Assembly: GCA_000320545.1 (NCBI GenBank)
Contig: ADNK01002103.1
Coordinates: 20,362-84,361, forward strand
From: Bigelowiella natans CCMP2755
Lineage: Eukaryota; Cercozoa; Chlorarachniophyceae
Direction of reading: 5' to 3'
DNA length: 64,000 nt
The position numbers and the translations under genes were made by a program. Each line of letters starts with the position of its first letter. Within the stretch, counting starts at the first letter, position 1. Shown in pieces: positions 33,451 through 44,226 of the stretch. Below the pieces are notes generated by a model. The model saw only the letters and a list, made by a program, of their open reading frames with translations. It was not told the DNA's origin and did no database searches.

Positions 33451-33786
33451 ATAGTACCAAGCTAAAATGTCTTATAATAAAAAAATTAGCAATTATTATT
33501 GAGGGTACATCAACACAATATTTTCAACACCTGAATCCCAGTCCAATCTAAAGCCGTGTTTACAGGCATAGTCCCCACGCATACAGGGCTAGTTACTTGT
33601 ATCGAAGGTGTGCGGTTTTCTTCTCGCGAGACCTAAGTCGGTACACGAGTAATAGTGTGGATTGCGTAGGTATGCCTTGCCAACACGCATAATGCTACCA
33701 GTCCAGCATTTTAAGCACCTCATTGCCAACCCATGAGTTCCCTTGCCTCCGTTAAATATGACTAAAATAGTTATCAGAGGAAAACA

Positions 33787-33836
<50 letters not shown>

Positions 33837-33867
33837 TACTCTAAGTCGCACGTTCTCCCACAGTCCG
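33451..33867. promoter_or_regulatory. Head-to-head gap between genes G and H
   Basis: 417 bp of divergent intergenic DNA with an (AC)n run of about 22 units at 33788-33832. A pyrimidine-rich cacag at 33853-33862 just before the H start could be an acceptor, so H may have an upstream exon in here. Confidence 0.35.
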
Positions 33868-34900
33868 ATGCTAGTTTCTGATCCGGACTCCTTGAATTCG
33901 AAGCGCGTGGGCGGGAGCATCTTGAGACAAAAGCGACAGATCACTCAGCGCATCGCCCGGCGCCCACTCGAGACAAAGGTGAATAGTAAGTCTTTTCGAT
34001 CAGTGCTGCCCCCGCGAACAGAAGGTCTCGTGGAGACAGCTCGGACAGCAATAAGTAGGGCGAATCAAGCGAGTGTAAACAATAACAGCGTTGAAGCAGT
34101 AGAAGTATTAGACAGAGGGGGCACAGGAAGAGGACGGAGCGTCTCGCCTTGCCGCAAGGCCTGGGTTGCGAAATCAGTAGGGGAATTGTATATTAGCGAT
34201 GAGGATAGTGATGAGGATTTCAATCCAATACTATATCGAAGACGACGGAAGAATGCCTCCTCGCTTTCCACGTCGACCTCGTTTTCGCGATTGATGTCCC
34301 CTGAGCTGCGAAGGAGAGGCTCTTTCCGGAGTGATTGGAAGACATCCGCATCAACTACCAAAAAGTAGTAACAGAGCTTGATTGAGAACACGAGAATACC
34401 GATCGAGTATAATAATAAATACATTGATAAGAGCGACGAAGTATTTGGAGCATGCACAGCTCACTCTATGTGAGATGCTTACTGTCTTTGTGAACGAATT
34501 AATTGTAGGAAAGAGAAGCCCAAGCTAAGACTGGAGCAAGTGTTGGCGAATCAGGAGACTGCCGGGTGGGTGAAATATGCATGATAACTACTACTGAGAG
34601 GCAGAGAAAAGTAGATGAAAGGAAGGCAAGAGGCTAAATATATGGAAAATACATAACACATGTAAGATAGAACGTCTGTATATTTTGTCAACGTGTATGC
34701 TTCCACACATATCATGACGCCATCTGCCACCTAATATGTCATTGTCATTACCAGCTTATTTAGAATGCATCTAGAAGGCGAATGGTCTGCAGGTGAGGAT
34801 GGAAGAAACAAAAGAAGAGAAAGGAAAACGGGGGCGACATAAAACTATTTCTCTCTTTCTCTCTTTCTCTCTCACTATGTTATGTGCATGCATATAAATA

Positions 34901-34937
<37 letters not shown>

Positions 34938-35349
34938 GAACAGAAAACTTGGATTTCTATATGGCTGTCGATAGGTTGGTTGGCCTCTTTCGCATCACTC
35001 CCAACACCTTGAGCCCGCCGATATCATCTCATATCTTGACAAATCGTTGTCGGCATCGCTTTCCATTATAATTTCTCTCTTTCCTCCTCTTCTGCTACCC
35101 TATTCCTATAGTTTTGAGGAGAAATATAAGGATAGCATTGTCAGTGTGCACTCGAAGACTCGACGGATGCGGCTCTTAAGGCATATGCAAAGGGAGGCCA
35201 TGCGGATATATTCAACGTCATCAAGCACCAATCCTTATCCCTCATGAGCAACCCCCTCCCCTCCCTCGTCCTTCCATTACCTTGCTCTTTTATTTTGGAG
35301 CCCAATGCGAATCAGTATCTATGTGTGTGTGTGTGTGTGTGTAGGGAAG

Positions 35350-35387
<38 letters not shown>

Positions 35388-36436
35388 GTTATACTTCCCA
35401 AAAACAACAGCTTTTTCTAGAACGACATCAAGAAGCACCAACGATTTTCCTCCAGCGGCATTCAGTGGGTTCGTGGAACAAGAAGAACCGCTAGTTCGTA
35501 GTTCCACGGCCAGTCGCATACAGAGTGTTTTGGTTCCCTCTCGAGGGAGCTCACTGTTGACGTATTACGAATATTATCAGGTTCATCCCACCAGGAGCGC
35601 AGCGTGTAGTCAACATCAGCCACAAGCAACGCAAAACGATCGAGCTCTACTTCGCAAGCCTCCATATGGCAAGCGCGGAAGTGGCGCCTGCTGAGCTTCT
35701 CTCGCCCGAGTCAAAGCTGCAGAACTCCATGCGCGTCCTTGATAAGTGCAAGAAGGCCCACATGATGCACAAAGATCTCAGTCCTGAAGCCTCCACCGCA
35801 ACTATCGCCACCACATGTAGCAGTAATTCCAGTCCCCCTCAAAACCCGCTGCTGCAGCAGCAGCAGCAACAACAACAGCAAGCTAGAATAGCAACCACTA
35901 TCTCGGATACCAAAGGGAAGCACGCCGCATTAGCAGCATCTAAAGGCCCCAGTCAAGCTCCTTCTAATCCTCTGAGTGATGCAACTTCTAGCAGCAATGA
36001 TAACAAGAAGGGACCAGGGAGGGAGATGACGTTGGAGAAAGCAAACAGCAAAAAGGGAGGTAGTGAGACAAGGAATTCTGCTTGTCAATCAGCCAGGAAA
36101 GGGAGTGGAAGCAGTAGCGACAAAAAGAAGAATAAGGAGAAAGATAAAACCACCGATGATTCAGCTACGCTCAACTCGCAGATCGAGGAGTGTCTCTTCT
36201 GTTTTCAGACGGCTAAACGTGAGGTATTCAAGCTCATGGCGAGCGATTCTTTCCAACGCTTTGTACGCGCACATCCAGAGGCTTGGGTGGCGGCACACGA
36301 GCCAGTTGAGAATTTCATCGCGGTCGATAAAGCAATCAGCGAGATCATCGTTGTTCCCCAAACTGCTGCGAAGTGGTCTTTCTGGTCTCGCCTCAAAGGA
36401 TCTACTAAGATAGATGACGACAAAAATGTCAAATGA
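33868..36436 (+). CDS. Gene H: RGS protein whose RGS domain is split by a low-complexity insert, 6 exons, 524 aa
   Basis: Exons 33868-34364, 34509-34565, 34764-34792, 34942-34972, 35112-35216 and 35581-36436 close in phase. After a basic, Ser-rich N-terminus (about 165 aa, with an acidic SDEDSDEDF patch), the RGS domain runs LEQVLANQETAG, SAENLDFYMAVDR, MQREAMRIYSTFIPPGAQRV and VNISHKQRKTI (about residues 172-262). It then stops for about 170 residues of Ser/Gln/Lys-rich sequence including poly-Gln, and resumes with EECLFCFQTAKREVFKLM and DSFQRFVRAH (about 440-472), the last RGS helices. RGS domains speed GTP hydrolysis by G-alpha subunits. The small 29-31 nt exons lie within the domain. An upstream exon is possible because a cag precedes the ATG. 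Confidence 0.85.
34857..34935. repeat. (CTTT/CT)n and (TA)n repeats in an intron of gene H
   Basis: A CTCTTT-type run followed at 34905-34935 by about 15 TA units, ending 7 bases before the acceptor of the ENLDFYMAVDR exon. Confidence 0.9.
35321..35386. repeat. (GT)n and (TA)n microsatellites in gene H
   Basis: About 11 GT units and about 16 TA units in the intron between 35216 and 35581. Confidence 0.95.
35854..35882 (+). repeat. (CAG/CAA)n coding repeat
   Basis: Encodes 9 Gln within the insert that splits the RGS domain of gene H. Confidence 0.9.
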
Positions 36437-37246
36437 GTTATCATTTGGAGACGCTAGGCATATGAGACTGTCAGTTCCAATGAAGATCTAGACCGTGCCT
36501 TGTTGTTAGAAGGGTTCAGAGCAAAGTACGATGTCCGATGTGCTAGCTTGGATCAACCACGAGCACACACATCATCTAGATCATACTTTTGCCATGTATG
36601 TACGCAAGTACCATGCAAGGGAAGCATGTAATGGTACAGTTTGCCATGTTATGCCATGACGCTGATCATGCATGTGGAGCCAGGCTAGGAGGGCCATGTA
36701 TCGCATTCATAGTGCACTGACCTTTGCAACTACAAGCTGTGATGAGATGCTCACAGATGGCTGCCATTTTAAGTCATCTGCTCGATTGTGGCGACATGCA
36801 ACAGCAGCACAGCTAGCAGACAGCTTAAATAGTACGCATACGTCGCAATAATTTGCGTCAACTTAATGCGCTATTTCATGCGATGCTGTCTACAATGAGC
36901 GCTGCGAATGCTAATTCCGGCATGTATACGTATTTAAATATATATAATATATTCAGTTTTATACATAGTATAGTTTTCGATATATGTGGCTGGATACATG
37001 TAGCGATTGATGACCATTGAACAAATTTAATTGATTAATTACATCCGTCTTACATGTAGCGATTGATTGATACGACATTTAGAGATAGTATATTCTCCAT
37101 GCGAAGATTACTAAATCATGGAAATTGCATGCAGACGAAGAAGGACATGAATAATGAAGGACATAAATAATAAACAAATCTGGATAAGATCTTCTGAGAG
37201 TCATCGCCGGACCGTGTTGTTAACTTCTCCCTTTGTGAACCTGTTG
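36437..37246. other. Tail-to-tail intergenic island 5
   Basis: Lies between gene H (+) and gene I (-). Island-type words (ACCATGCAAGG, GATCATGCATGTGG, CAGCTAGCAGAC) and an AT-rich patch at 36930-36985. The conserved element at 37009-37052 is flanked by a 16-bp direct repeat. Confidence 0.7.
36995..37066 (-). repeat. Convergent-gap element, copy 4, with 16-bp flanking direct repeats
   Basis: Core 37009-37052: GATGACCATTGAACAAATTT then TAATTGATTAATTACATCCG. TACATGTAGCGATTGA occurs at 36995-37010 and again at 37051-37066. It is in the sense of gene I (-), whose stop is about 195 bp to the right. Confidence 0.85.
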
Positions 37247-37735
37247 TCATCTTCTCTCTTCTCTCTTCTTCCTCGGATCTACGTCTGAATCAAACACAAA
37301 AAATAAGTCAGTGTTAGTAAGATGAGTCCCGAGTTGTTTTGATTGCATGGAACTGTGTCAAAGTAGAGAACAGTCCCTCACCTGCTATTGTGGCCAAGTA
37401 AATCAGATTCTGCTGCAACTTCATTTGATAGCTGTAAAGATATGAGCAAGAAGTTAGAAAGTAAAAGCAAAAGCCGAAAGTAGAAAGGCTTACGAGCTAG
37501 CTTCGTTCGTCTTTCCCTGGCTTTGGTGTTCATATATTGCTCGGAGTAGAATGTCATTTTCGTGCAAGTACTGAAATTAAGAAAGGAAGAAAAAGAAATT
37601 GGAGCAAGTGGTGATGAGAATTGAATATCCTGCTTAAAGAATCTATCTCACCTTCTCAACTAGATCTGATGTCAGTTGCTGCTGGAGTCTCTGAGAGGGC
37701 TGTTGTACCCTCTTTGATGGCTTTTGAGTAGACAT
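37247..37735 (-). CDS. Gene I: minimal SSXT (SS18/GIF-type) protein, 4 exons, 82 aa
   Basis: Exons 37735-37652, 37570-37494, 37431-37382 and 37284-37247 close exactly in phase. After a Gln/Lys-rich start (MSTQKPSKRVQQPSQRLQQQ) the protein reads YLHENDILLRAIYEHQSQGK and YQMKLQQNLIYLATIAD, which match the SSXT domain of animal SS18 and plant GRF-interacting factors (the LI..N..L...I...Q..GK, YQ..LQ.NL.YLA.IAD pattern). It ends in a basic DPRKKREERR. SS18 and GIF proteins are subunits of SWI/SNF chromatin remodellers. This one is little more than the domain, with no Gln/Gly/Pro/Tyr-rich activation region. It faces gene J head to head. Confidence 0.9.
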
Positions 37736-38364
37736 TTCTGGGAAGACGGCGTATGTGCCGAAGGATAATTCTATATAAAACGATCTGCCACCCACGAAAA
37801 CAAGGCTCTAAAATACTATTCATCCAACGGAGAAGAGAGTAGCAAAGAAAAAGCAAGAACCTAAGATCCACGTATGAACCGAAGAGGTGGGGCAAGTGTT
37901 GGTGGTGGTAACAATCGCCTCTCCAAACGTCTTTTTTGTGAAACACTTCACTAGATAAGAAATCGTGCTGAATATATCGATTAATTTCTTCAAGTACTTC
38001 CCACAATAATAAACATCGTAAAGGTCCCGCTCTTTCAAAAGGTTGACTCTTTTTAGATGTTTTCGGGGATGAGATTTGACATGGGAGCAACTCGAATTCC
38101 AGTTTTCTCACAGGCGTCAATGTTCTTACCTTTGTCGCACAACAAACATTATTGGGGGTTTTCGCCCAATGGCGTCGGAAATTATATTTCTTCAAAAATG
38201 GATGCAGATTATGGATCTGCGACATGGATTCCGGTGCCGGAACAAAACCCAAATCGGGGGTGGAGACGTGTGTAGGTACCCCACCGCTACCTCCAACAAA
38301 GCCCCCCTGAAAAAATTGTAATCCTCCCCCTGTAATCGCTAGGCCTCGCTGCACCGTAACTTCA
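37736..38364. promoter_or_regulatory. Head-to-head gap between genes I and J, with ambiguous open frames
   Basis: 629 bp upstream of both genes. On the minus strand an open frame continues from gene I's 5' side for over 200 codons in a different phase (with SQPFERAGPLRCLLLWEVLEE). Another frame has VNLLKERDLYDVYYCGKYL. On the plus strand a 72-codon frame starts at 38057. I could not build a phased gene from any of these; an unresolved minus-strand gene is possible. Confidence 0.3.
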
Positions 38365-39384
38365 ATGTCGGCGATGGAATTATACGAGAAAAATGTGAGT
38401 GCTATATTTTCTTGCCAATTCTATGTTCCCCTCCCCCTCCCCCATGGGTCATTCGGAGAAGCGACGTGTCATCGTGCAAAAGTTGCTTTTAGCGAAATCA
38501 TCGACGTCTTCAAACGTATGTTGGATACTATAAGAGAGACAATTTATATTGGTCAGGTTTCAGAGCAGATAATGCATCTTTTTGCGCCGTTGAAGAAGTA
38601 CGTCACTCATCAACCGCTCCTGTCATATTTAAACCTAACGATTTCTAACTCATCATTAGAAATACCAAGGACGATATTATAGATGATCTCAAGAAGATGC
38701 GGGACCGCGATGAGTCTATCGGATGTCTTCCAACAGTTTACATTACAGCTGGAATAGCTCCGGGTTTCGATACACGTGAATACGACGAGACAGCACCAAC
38801 TCCTCTTGCTTCAATGATCTAATTTCGCTTTGCACGTTGGGTCTTATAGTGACCGAAGAAGAAATTTTGAACTCGCGCAAATTTGAACAGCATCTCATAT
38901 CGTTGACATCATCATCTTGAAACACTAATTTACTACACTATTAAACCACTAGAGCTGTCGGCGGAGCTGAAGAGATTACGTGCAGAAAATTCTGCCCTGC
39001 GCGATCAGGTAATAAAGAAGAGTGCAACGAACTTCCTCAAACTAAACTCACCTCATGGTGCCTTCATTCTCTTTTGTACACACTCACCTGGAGAGTGACG
39101 ATATGTTTATTTTGTGCATCCCTCACAATGTGTCTGCCTCTTTTCACTTCACCAGCTCAAGGGCCACGGATTCCTTCCCGTTGTGAGCGAAGACCGACAC
39201 AAAGTCCTAACATTTGAAGGGAAAGAAGGGCGCACATCTAAGGGATCGAAGCTCAAGAAAATTTCATCGTAAGCAAAAACTAACGAGATGAAGACCTTGA
39301 CTTCCTCTTTTCTTTCCTTCACTCCCTCCATCCTCTTCTACACCCTCTTCTTTCTCATCTTCCTCCATGCTCTGCTGAATTGAA

Positions 39385-39441
<57 letters not shown>

Positions 39442-39862
39442 ATTTTAATGCATGACCACATAGGTTCCATAAGCTTCCAGAAATCAAGGTTGCCTCTCAC
39501 CTTGAAATACAGCATATTCGAGAGGGTTTTGAGATGGGATGGAGCAGGCAGGCGATCGTCATGAGATCAGATTGCTCCGTCTCTTTTGCTGTCATTTCCT
39601 GTTTCTTATCTTATTATACAACTCAGACACCGATGCTAGCTGCGCAGACGACTCAAAAGATACCTCCCCTCGATTGGAAGACGATGGACAGTGATTTCCC
39701 ATCGGACAGCAGTGGCCAAACCGTTGAGATTGAGATCGTCAAGCATCTGCAGCAAGGTTCTCTGTAGGACACCCATTATTTGTTAGACGTGAAAAGCACT
39801 TTAATCCAATCATTTTGACTCTTAAATCTTCTGCTCTATTACTGTTTTAGTACTATCATCAC

Positions 39863-39897
<35 letters not shown>

Positions 39898-40957
39898 CAA
39901 TTAGGGACCGGACTCTTGAAGAAAATGCGTTGGAGCGCTCCCAAAATACGAGTTTTCAGGCTATCGAAAAATATGCAGTATCTTCAAAGAGAAAGCCTCA
40001 ACTTTCTCTCCTTTGCGCCCACTAGAATACATCTCAACCACATCACAGCCATGGAGGTAGACACCAGAGAAACAAATGATTTTCAACTCTACCTCTTTCA
40101 CCTTGCCTTCTCCTTCAAGCCCAGCTTACCCGATATTAACCTCTGATGATGATTAAATCGACGAAGAAAATTATATTTGATTGGAATCAATTGAATGTAT
40201 TTTTCTTTACACAGCATCGAACATCAAGCACCACCGATCCAGAGCTCGCGGAGGCAGGCTTCTGCATATTCTATGATCTCACGTAATAATCCCAAAAACA
40301 CATTTCAATTCGTCAGAAATCAGAGTAAGGTTGCATGGAAATCATATATGACTGTGGTGTTTGGATATGTGGTTATCTGCGATAATATTCTGTATATCGC
40401 AGTGGTAGGAGGCAAAGAGGTAGCTGGTTCGATCTTGTCGCACCTACCGCAGCAGATTATATACTTTGGACAAAAGGTTATTGCTTCGTGATAGTTTTAG
40501 TAGTTGTTTTTGTTGCATTGGTTGTGCTGTTAGGCATTACTATAGCAACAGAACATACGGTTATGAAGATAGCGGGTTGGAGTAGTATCCATCACAATCC
40601 TCACTTTTAATTTCTTTCCATCATGATGTCTAACACTGCTTACGATTTCCCTTTTCCCCGACCCTCTCAAAATGCTAGGTTTGCAGCTTGTTCTTGAACA
40701 TCGTGCAAAATCGACTTCGACAGGGGCCAAACTCAAAGCTGGTGGGAATGCAGAGCACTTGTGTATCCATATATACATATTTCATATACGCAAACCCGCA
40801 CATTTACTTACAAAGTTATAAAAAATATATATATTTATACTTCTTCATTTATGTATTTATATCTTCAGAGCTTCTGGAGCTTACTCTGAAGATTCCTGTC
40901 ACATCGATTAATCATTGGTCTGTAATAATTAGTAGTAGGCATTTTTGTTCTCTCTCT

Positions 40958-41005
<48 letters not shown>

Positions 41006-41150
41006 AATTCATTTCCTATTTTGTGTCAACAGGTACGTCCACCACTTTCCAAATGGATGTATGACCGATGGAGAAGAGTCATTATAGCACAACGTTATGC
41101 ACAACGTTATGCACAACGTTATAGCACAACGTTATAGCACAACGTTATAG
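38365..41150 (+). CDS. Gene J: uncharacterised coiled-coil protein, many small exons
   Basis: Exon 1 (38365-38394, MSAMELYEKN) ends at a clear donor (AAAAAT|GTGAGTG) and can be followed in phase by KRRVIVQKLLLAKSSTSSN, VSEQIMHLFAPLK and KNTKDDIIDDLKKMRDRDES. A leucine-zipper-like exon at about 38952-39008 reads LSAELKRLRAENSALRDQ. Next come LKGHGFLPVVSEDRHKVLTF (about 39155-39268), KLPEIKVASHLEIQHIREGF (about 39470-39530) and, near 40215-40283, STTDPELAEAGFCIFYDLT. The last exon after the acceptor at about 41034 is ambiguous: one frame gives HHFPNGCMTDGEESL-stop, another runs into a tandem repeat as AQRYAQRYAQRYSTTL-stop. The family was not recognised; most joins are unverified. Confidence 0.45.
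39388..39440. repeat. (AT)n microsatellite in an intron of gene J
   Basis: About 25 AT units, followed by the acceptor side of the next exon. Confidence 0.95.
39855..39897. repeat. (ATC)n microsatellite in gene J
   Basis: About 14 ATC units just upstream of a putative acceptor (cacaattag) at about 39903. Confidence 0.9.
40952..41004. repeat. (CT)n microsatellite upstream of the last acceptor of gene J
   Basis: A CT run of about 24 units about 30 bases upstream of tcaacag|GTACGTCC. Confidence 0.9.
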
Positions 41151-41160
41151 CACAACGTTA
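41091..41160 (+). repeat. 12-14 bp tandem repeat with AACGTT palindromes
   Basis: About six units of GCACAACGTTAT or GCACAACGTTATA. Two 12-bp spacings come first, then 14-bp spacings, so unit length changes midway. Each unit holds the palindrome AACGTT. It sits at or just after the end of gene J. Confidence 0.9.
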
Positions 41161-42693
41161 GGCTGTTAGATTACTTTACACTATTACAATACTAAATTAC
41201 ACGACTACTATATTTATATCTCGACAATGATTCACTATACCATTATTGATTCCGATTCCTATTAGAATTAATTAGTATGCACGCACAAGTTTGTGCGTGC
41301 ATGACTATAGTACATTCTACAAATTAGCATGTATTAATATTACTCAATTATTCAAGCATCCATCACTTGCATTTTGAGCTGTGTGCGTTAAATTGCACTA
41401 CTAGATGTTACATAGCAGAGCGAGACTAACTTGCTGGTGCTTACTCTAAAATCAAACCTAATCTCATGACCATAGTAAGCACATCGCAATGTGGATCGCA
41501 ATTGTTTGTAAGACGGATGTAATCAATCAAATTAAATTTGTTCAATGGTCATCCTCATGTAGCAGCGCTACTGTTGAATTTGTTGGTCTCCGCTATGATT
41601 TGTTTCATGCAATCAAACGTATGTTGTTTCGGTCTTGAATGGCGCGCATTTCGCGCAGTTGTTTGTGATGCGTGCATCTCACATTTGCAGCTGCTGCGGT
41701 GCAAAAATTCTGCGCTGTTGCCGCATTCTAGCATTGGCAGATGTCACATGCTTTTGATTGTGAGATTCACATGCAACTTCTGTTCTTTGGGAGCTGAGCT
41801 TGTTAATTGTGATGACACCAAACGACAATTGTCTGTCACAACGCCTGCAGCTTTGTGCATGCATGCTGAACTCGCATGAGCGACGAAGTCCTGCTAGTGT
41901 CAATTGAAAGGCACACTTCGTCAGGTTGCAATGAACTAGTGAATGAAAAGACATCGTGATTGAACAAAATCGTAACAATCTGTTCATGCTGTTCACTACA
42001 AAACTAAGGGTTTGCATCATTGCACAACAAATTGCTAGCTAGCTAGCCTCTCCTCTTCAACACACAGAGAATAAGGTTCCTTGTGTCGCCACGAAGCATT
42101 GCTTCAAGTTTAGTCCCGACAGGGCACAGCGCATGATGCCGAGCAAGTTGCGCATGAAAAACATATGTGCGCATTACAACATTGAGAACAAGAGCACATA
42201 GTTGTAATCTCATAGTGATGACATGCAATGTACGTATGTTGTCTAGTTGCACATTGCACACTTCCGCCAGTCGCATCTTGAACAGAAATTCCAACTTTTG
42301 ATCCACCAGCTCTAGAGCTATTGCAGTCTAGATCCATCATCATCAACCTCTGGTTTCTGGATCAATTTGTTTAATCGCCTCTTCTTTTTCGAAGCGATTG
42401 AACTTGAATATTTGGCGCAATTTTCATCGTTGGCAGTCAAAGGCTGCAAATCATAACAACTCAATTTTTACTCATTGGTCATTAATCAATGTCATCAACA
42501 ACCGTGCTATGAGGCGTAGTTTTACGCTCACCCAGCACACCAGCCTCTCTTGCCCTGTGTAGAAGACTGTAATAAACACAGTTTTCTTTGTTTGCCTGTA
42601 AGAAATCATATCAATTTGAAATACGTCAACCCATGAGCCTTTGAAATATGTTGAAGTGAGGTTTTTCGAATTTTATCATTAGGTTACATTCAG
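41151..42693. other. Tail-to-tail intergenic island 6
   Basis: Lies between gene J (+) and gene K (-). It has GCACGCACAAGTTTGTGCGTGC, an inverted repeat at about 41280-41300, the conserved element at 41508-41570 and GCTAGCTAGCTAGCC at 42034-42048. A 113-codon ORF at 41538-41879 overlaps the element and looks non-coding. Confidence 0.7.
41508..41570 (+). repeat. Convergent-gap element, copy 5
   Basis: GTAAGACGGATGTAATCAAT, then CAAATTAAATTTGTTCAATG, then GTCATCCTCATGTAGCAGCG. It is in the sense of gene J. The distal GGCTACAGCGCT box is shortened to TAGCAGCGCT. Confidence 0.85.
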
Positions 42694-43698
42694 TTATTCA
42701 GCATCAAAAACCTTCTTATGTTCAACAGCAGAATCTTGCCTTTCATTTATTTCACTTTCGCTAAGGTTCGGGATGAGTTTCAGGGCGAGTTTCTGTCCTA
42801 GGATGTTGAGTCTTGGACGCGAGTTTGTGCTAGCTCTCTCTTCTTCAACGGAATAAGGTTCGTCAGTTCCATCCTTGTCGGCTCTAAAATGAACCGAATC
42901 TTCGCAGCTCGAGCCATCATTACTTTGAGAATAACAGGCTGAATCCTCTTCACAGTTATCGGAAGGAACAGATACATCATCAACATCACTTTCTTTCTTG
43001 CAACTATTTGTCGTTTCTGACTTTCTCATTGAGGATGACTTTTGGGAAATCCTGGCCTTAAGCCAGGCAAGATCATTTGCTTTTGGCCCCTTGGGATATG
43101 TTCCATAATATTGTTTATGAATGTCTTTCAATTTCTGGAGTTCGCTCTTCGAATGAGAGCACAAAGATCAATCAAACGATGAAGTATTCATTGAGGTCGA
43201 ATAATGATACTGAATCCGTCACCTTCTCTCGTTCCGGTTCTTTCTTTTTTTCGTGTTGTAAGTTTGCACTGACTTCCACAGATTTAGTTTTCTGAATCGA
43301 AGAAGTTTCCTTCACTTGAGAAATTCTAGACTTCAGCCATTCAATATCTTTTGCCTTTGGACCCTTTGGGTAGGTTCCAAAGCTGCACGTAAAAATCAAA
43401 AGGTAGCATCCACTTAAATAATATTCATTCATCAAGGGAAAACCTCATGATGATGGACATGTTGACATGCACTACATGATCTTGTGCTGTTCTTTGAGGC
43501 TAGATAGAAGATGAGGACAAGATCGCTGCTGTGGCATGATGATTGGACGAGAGGTCAACGTAAACTTTATCCAAGTTTCTGTGATAGCAATGGCATTTGT
43601 TAAACAAGATCAATCAAGCGAAACATACTCCATAGTTCCACCAAACTAATGAACTCGAACTTTGGAAGTCCTGGAAGTCGAGCAGTTAGAAGACTTCA
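42694..43698 (-). CDS. Gene K: protein with a duplicated YPKGPKA-D--WLK-RI motif
   Basis: The last exon (about 43145-42694) reads SELQKLKDIHKQ, then YGTYPKGPKANDLAWLKARI, followed by an acidic/Ser-rich region and LNILGQKLALKLIPNLSE, ending in FDAE-stop. The preceding exon (about 43382-43223) has FGTYPKGPKAKDIEWLKSRI, a near-identical copy of the motif, then a Lys/Glu-rich stretch. A plausible start, MKSSNCSTSRTSK, lies at 43698. I do not know the family. The motif looks like a small globular or nucleic-acid-binding repeat, but that is a guess. The gene is head to head with L. Confidence 0.55.
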
Positions 43699-44226
43699 TT
43701 TTTCGAAGAGGTTAACAGGCTTTCTAACTCCTGCGACTTGACAGCAATCGGGTAAAAAAAGAAATCCCTTTTTCATACCGAAATTCCAAAAAATGCAAAG
43801 CATTAGTTTTTAAATATTGTCGCGATTCTTGAAAGGATTGAACATTGGCCGGCATGCTTCTTTGCTCCATGCCTGAGCTCGAGCAAAAGTTCAGTTTTCG
43901 CAACATTTCCATAGTAAAAAACGAATGGATATTTGAAGTAAGACATGGAAATAGTTTATTTTTTGCAAAATTAGCGATCGACACCAACAAAGAACAGATC
44001 ACAGATCAATTGTTTCGGAGGAAGGAGGCCGAGAGCAAATGCGCCGTTGGCCTTCAGGAGTGGTCTTTTCAGAAGACCATTCCTATGGTAGTGCATGGAA
44101 TCTCGCGATATGAATGATCTGTCTTCCCGCCCAAGTGACAAATGAAATATGATGATTTTACATCCATCGCTCATGTTTCTATCAACAAATTCGTCGTTAA
44201 GTTGTATCATTTACACAGAAATTCGT
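43699..44226. promoter_or_regulatory. Head-to-head gap between genes K and L
   Basis: About 530 bp. A plus-strand open stretch at 43845-43938 (MPELEQKFSFRNISIVKNEW followed by a GTAAGA donor) could be a 5' exon of L. A 92-codon minus frame overlaps it. Neither was resolved. Confidence 0.35.

Noticed and set aside
41280-41302. Inverted repeat GCACGCACAAG / CTTGTGCGTGC as a transposon end or terminator
   Set aside because: A single small palindrome with no partner, target duplication or transposase nearby.
41538-42306. ORFs of 78-113 codons in island 6
   Set aside because: They overlap the repeated element and lie in island-type DNA; Cys/His/Leu-rich composition typical of random CATGCA-rich sequence.
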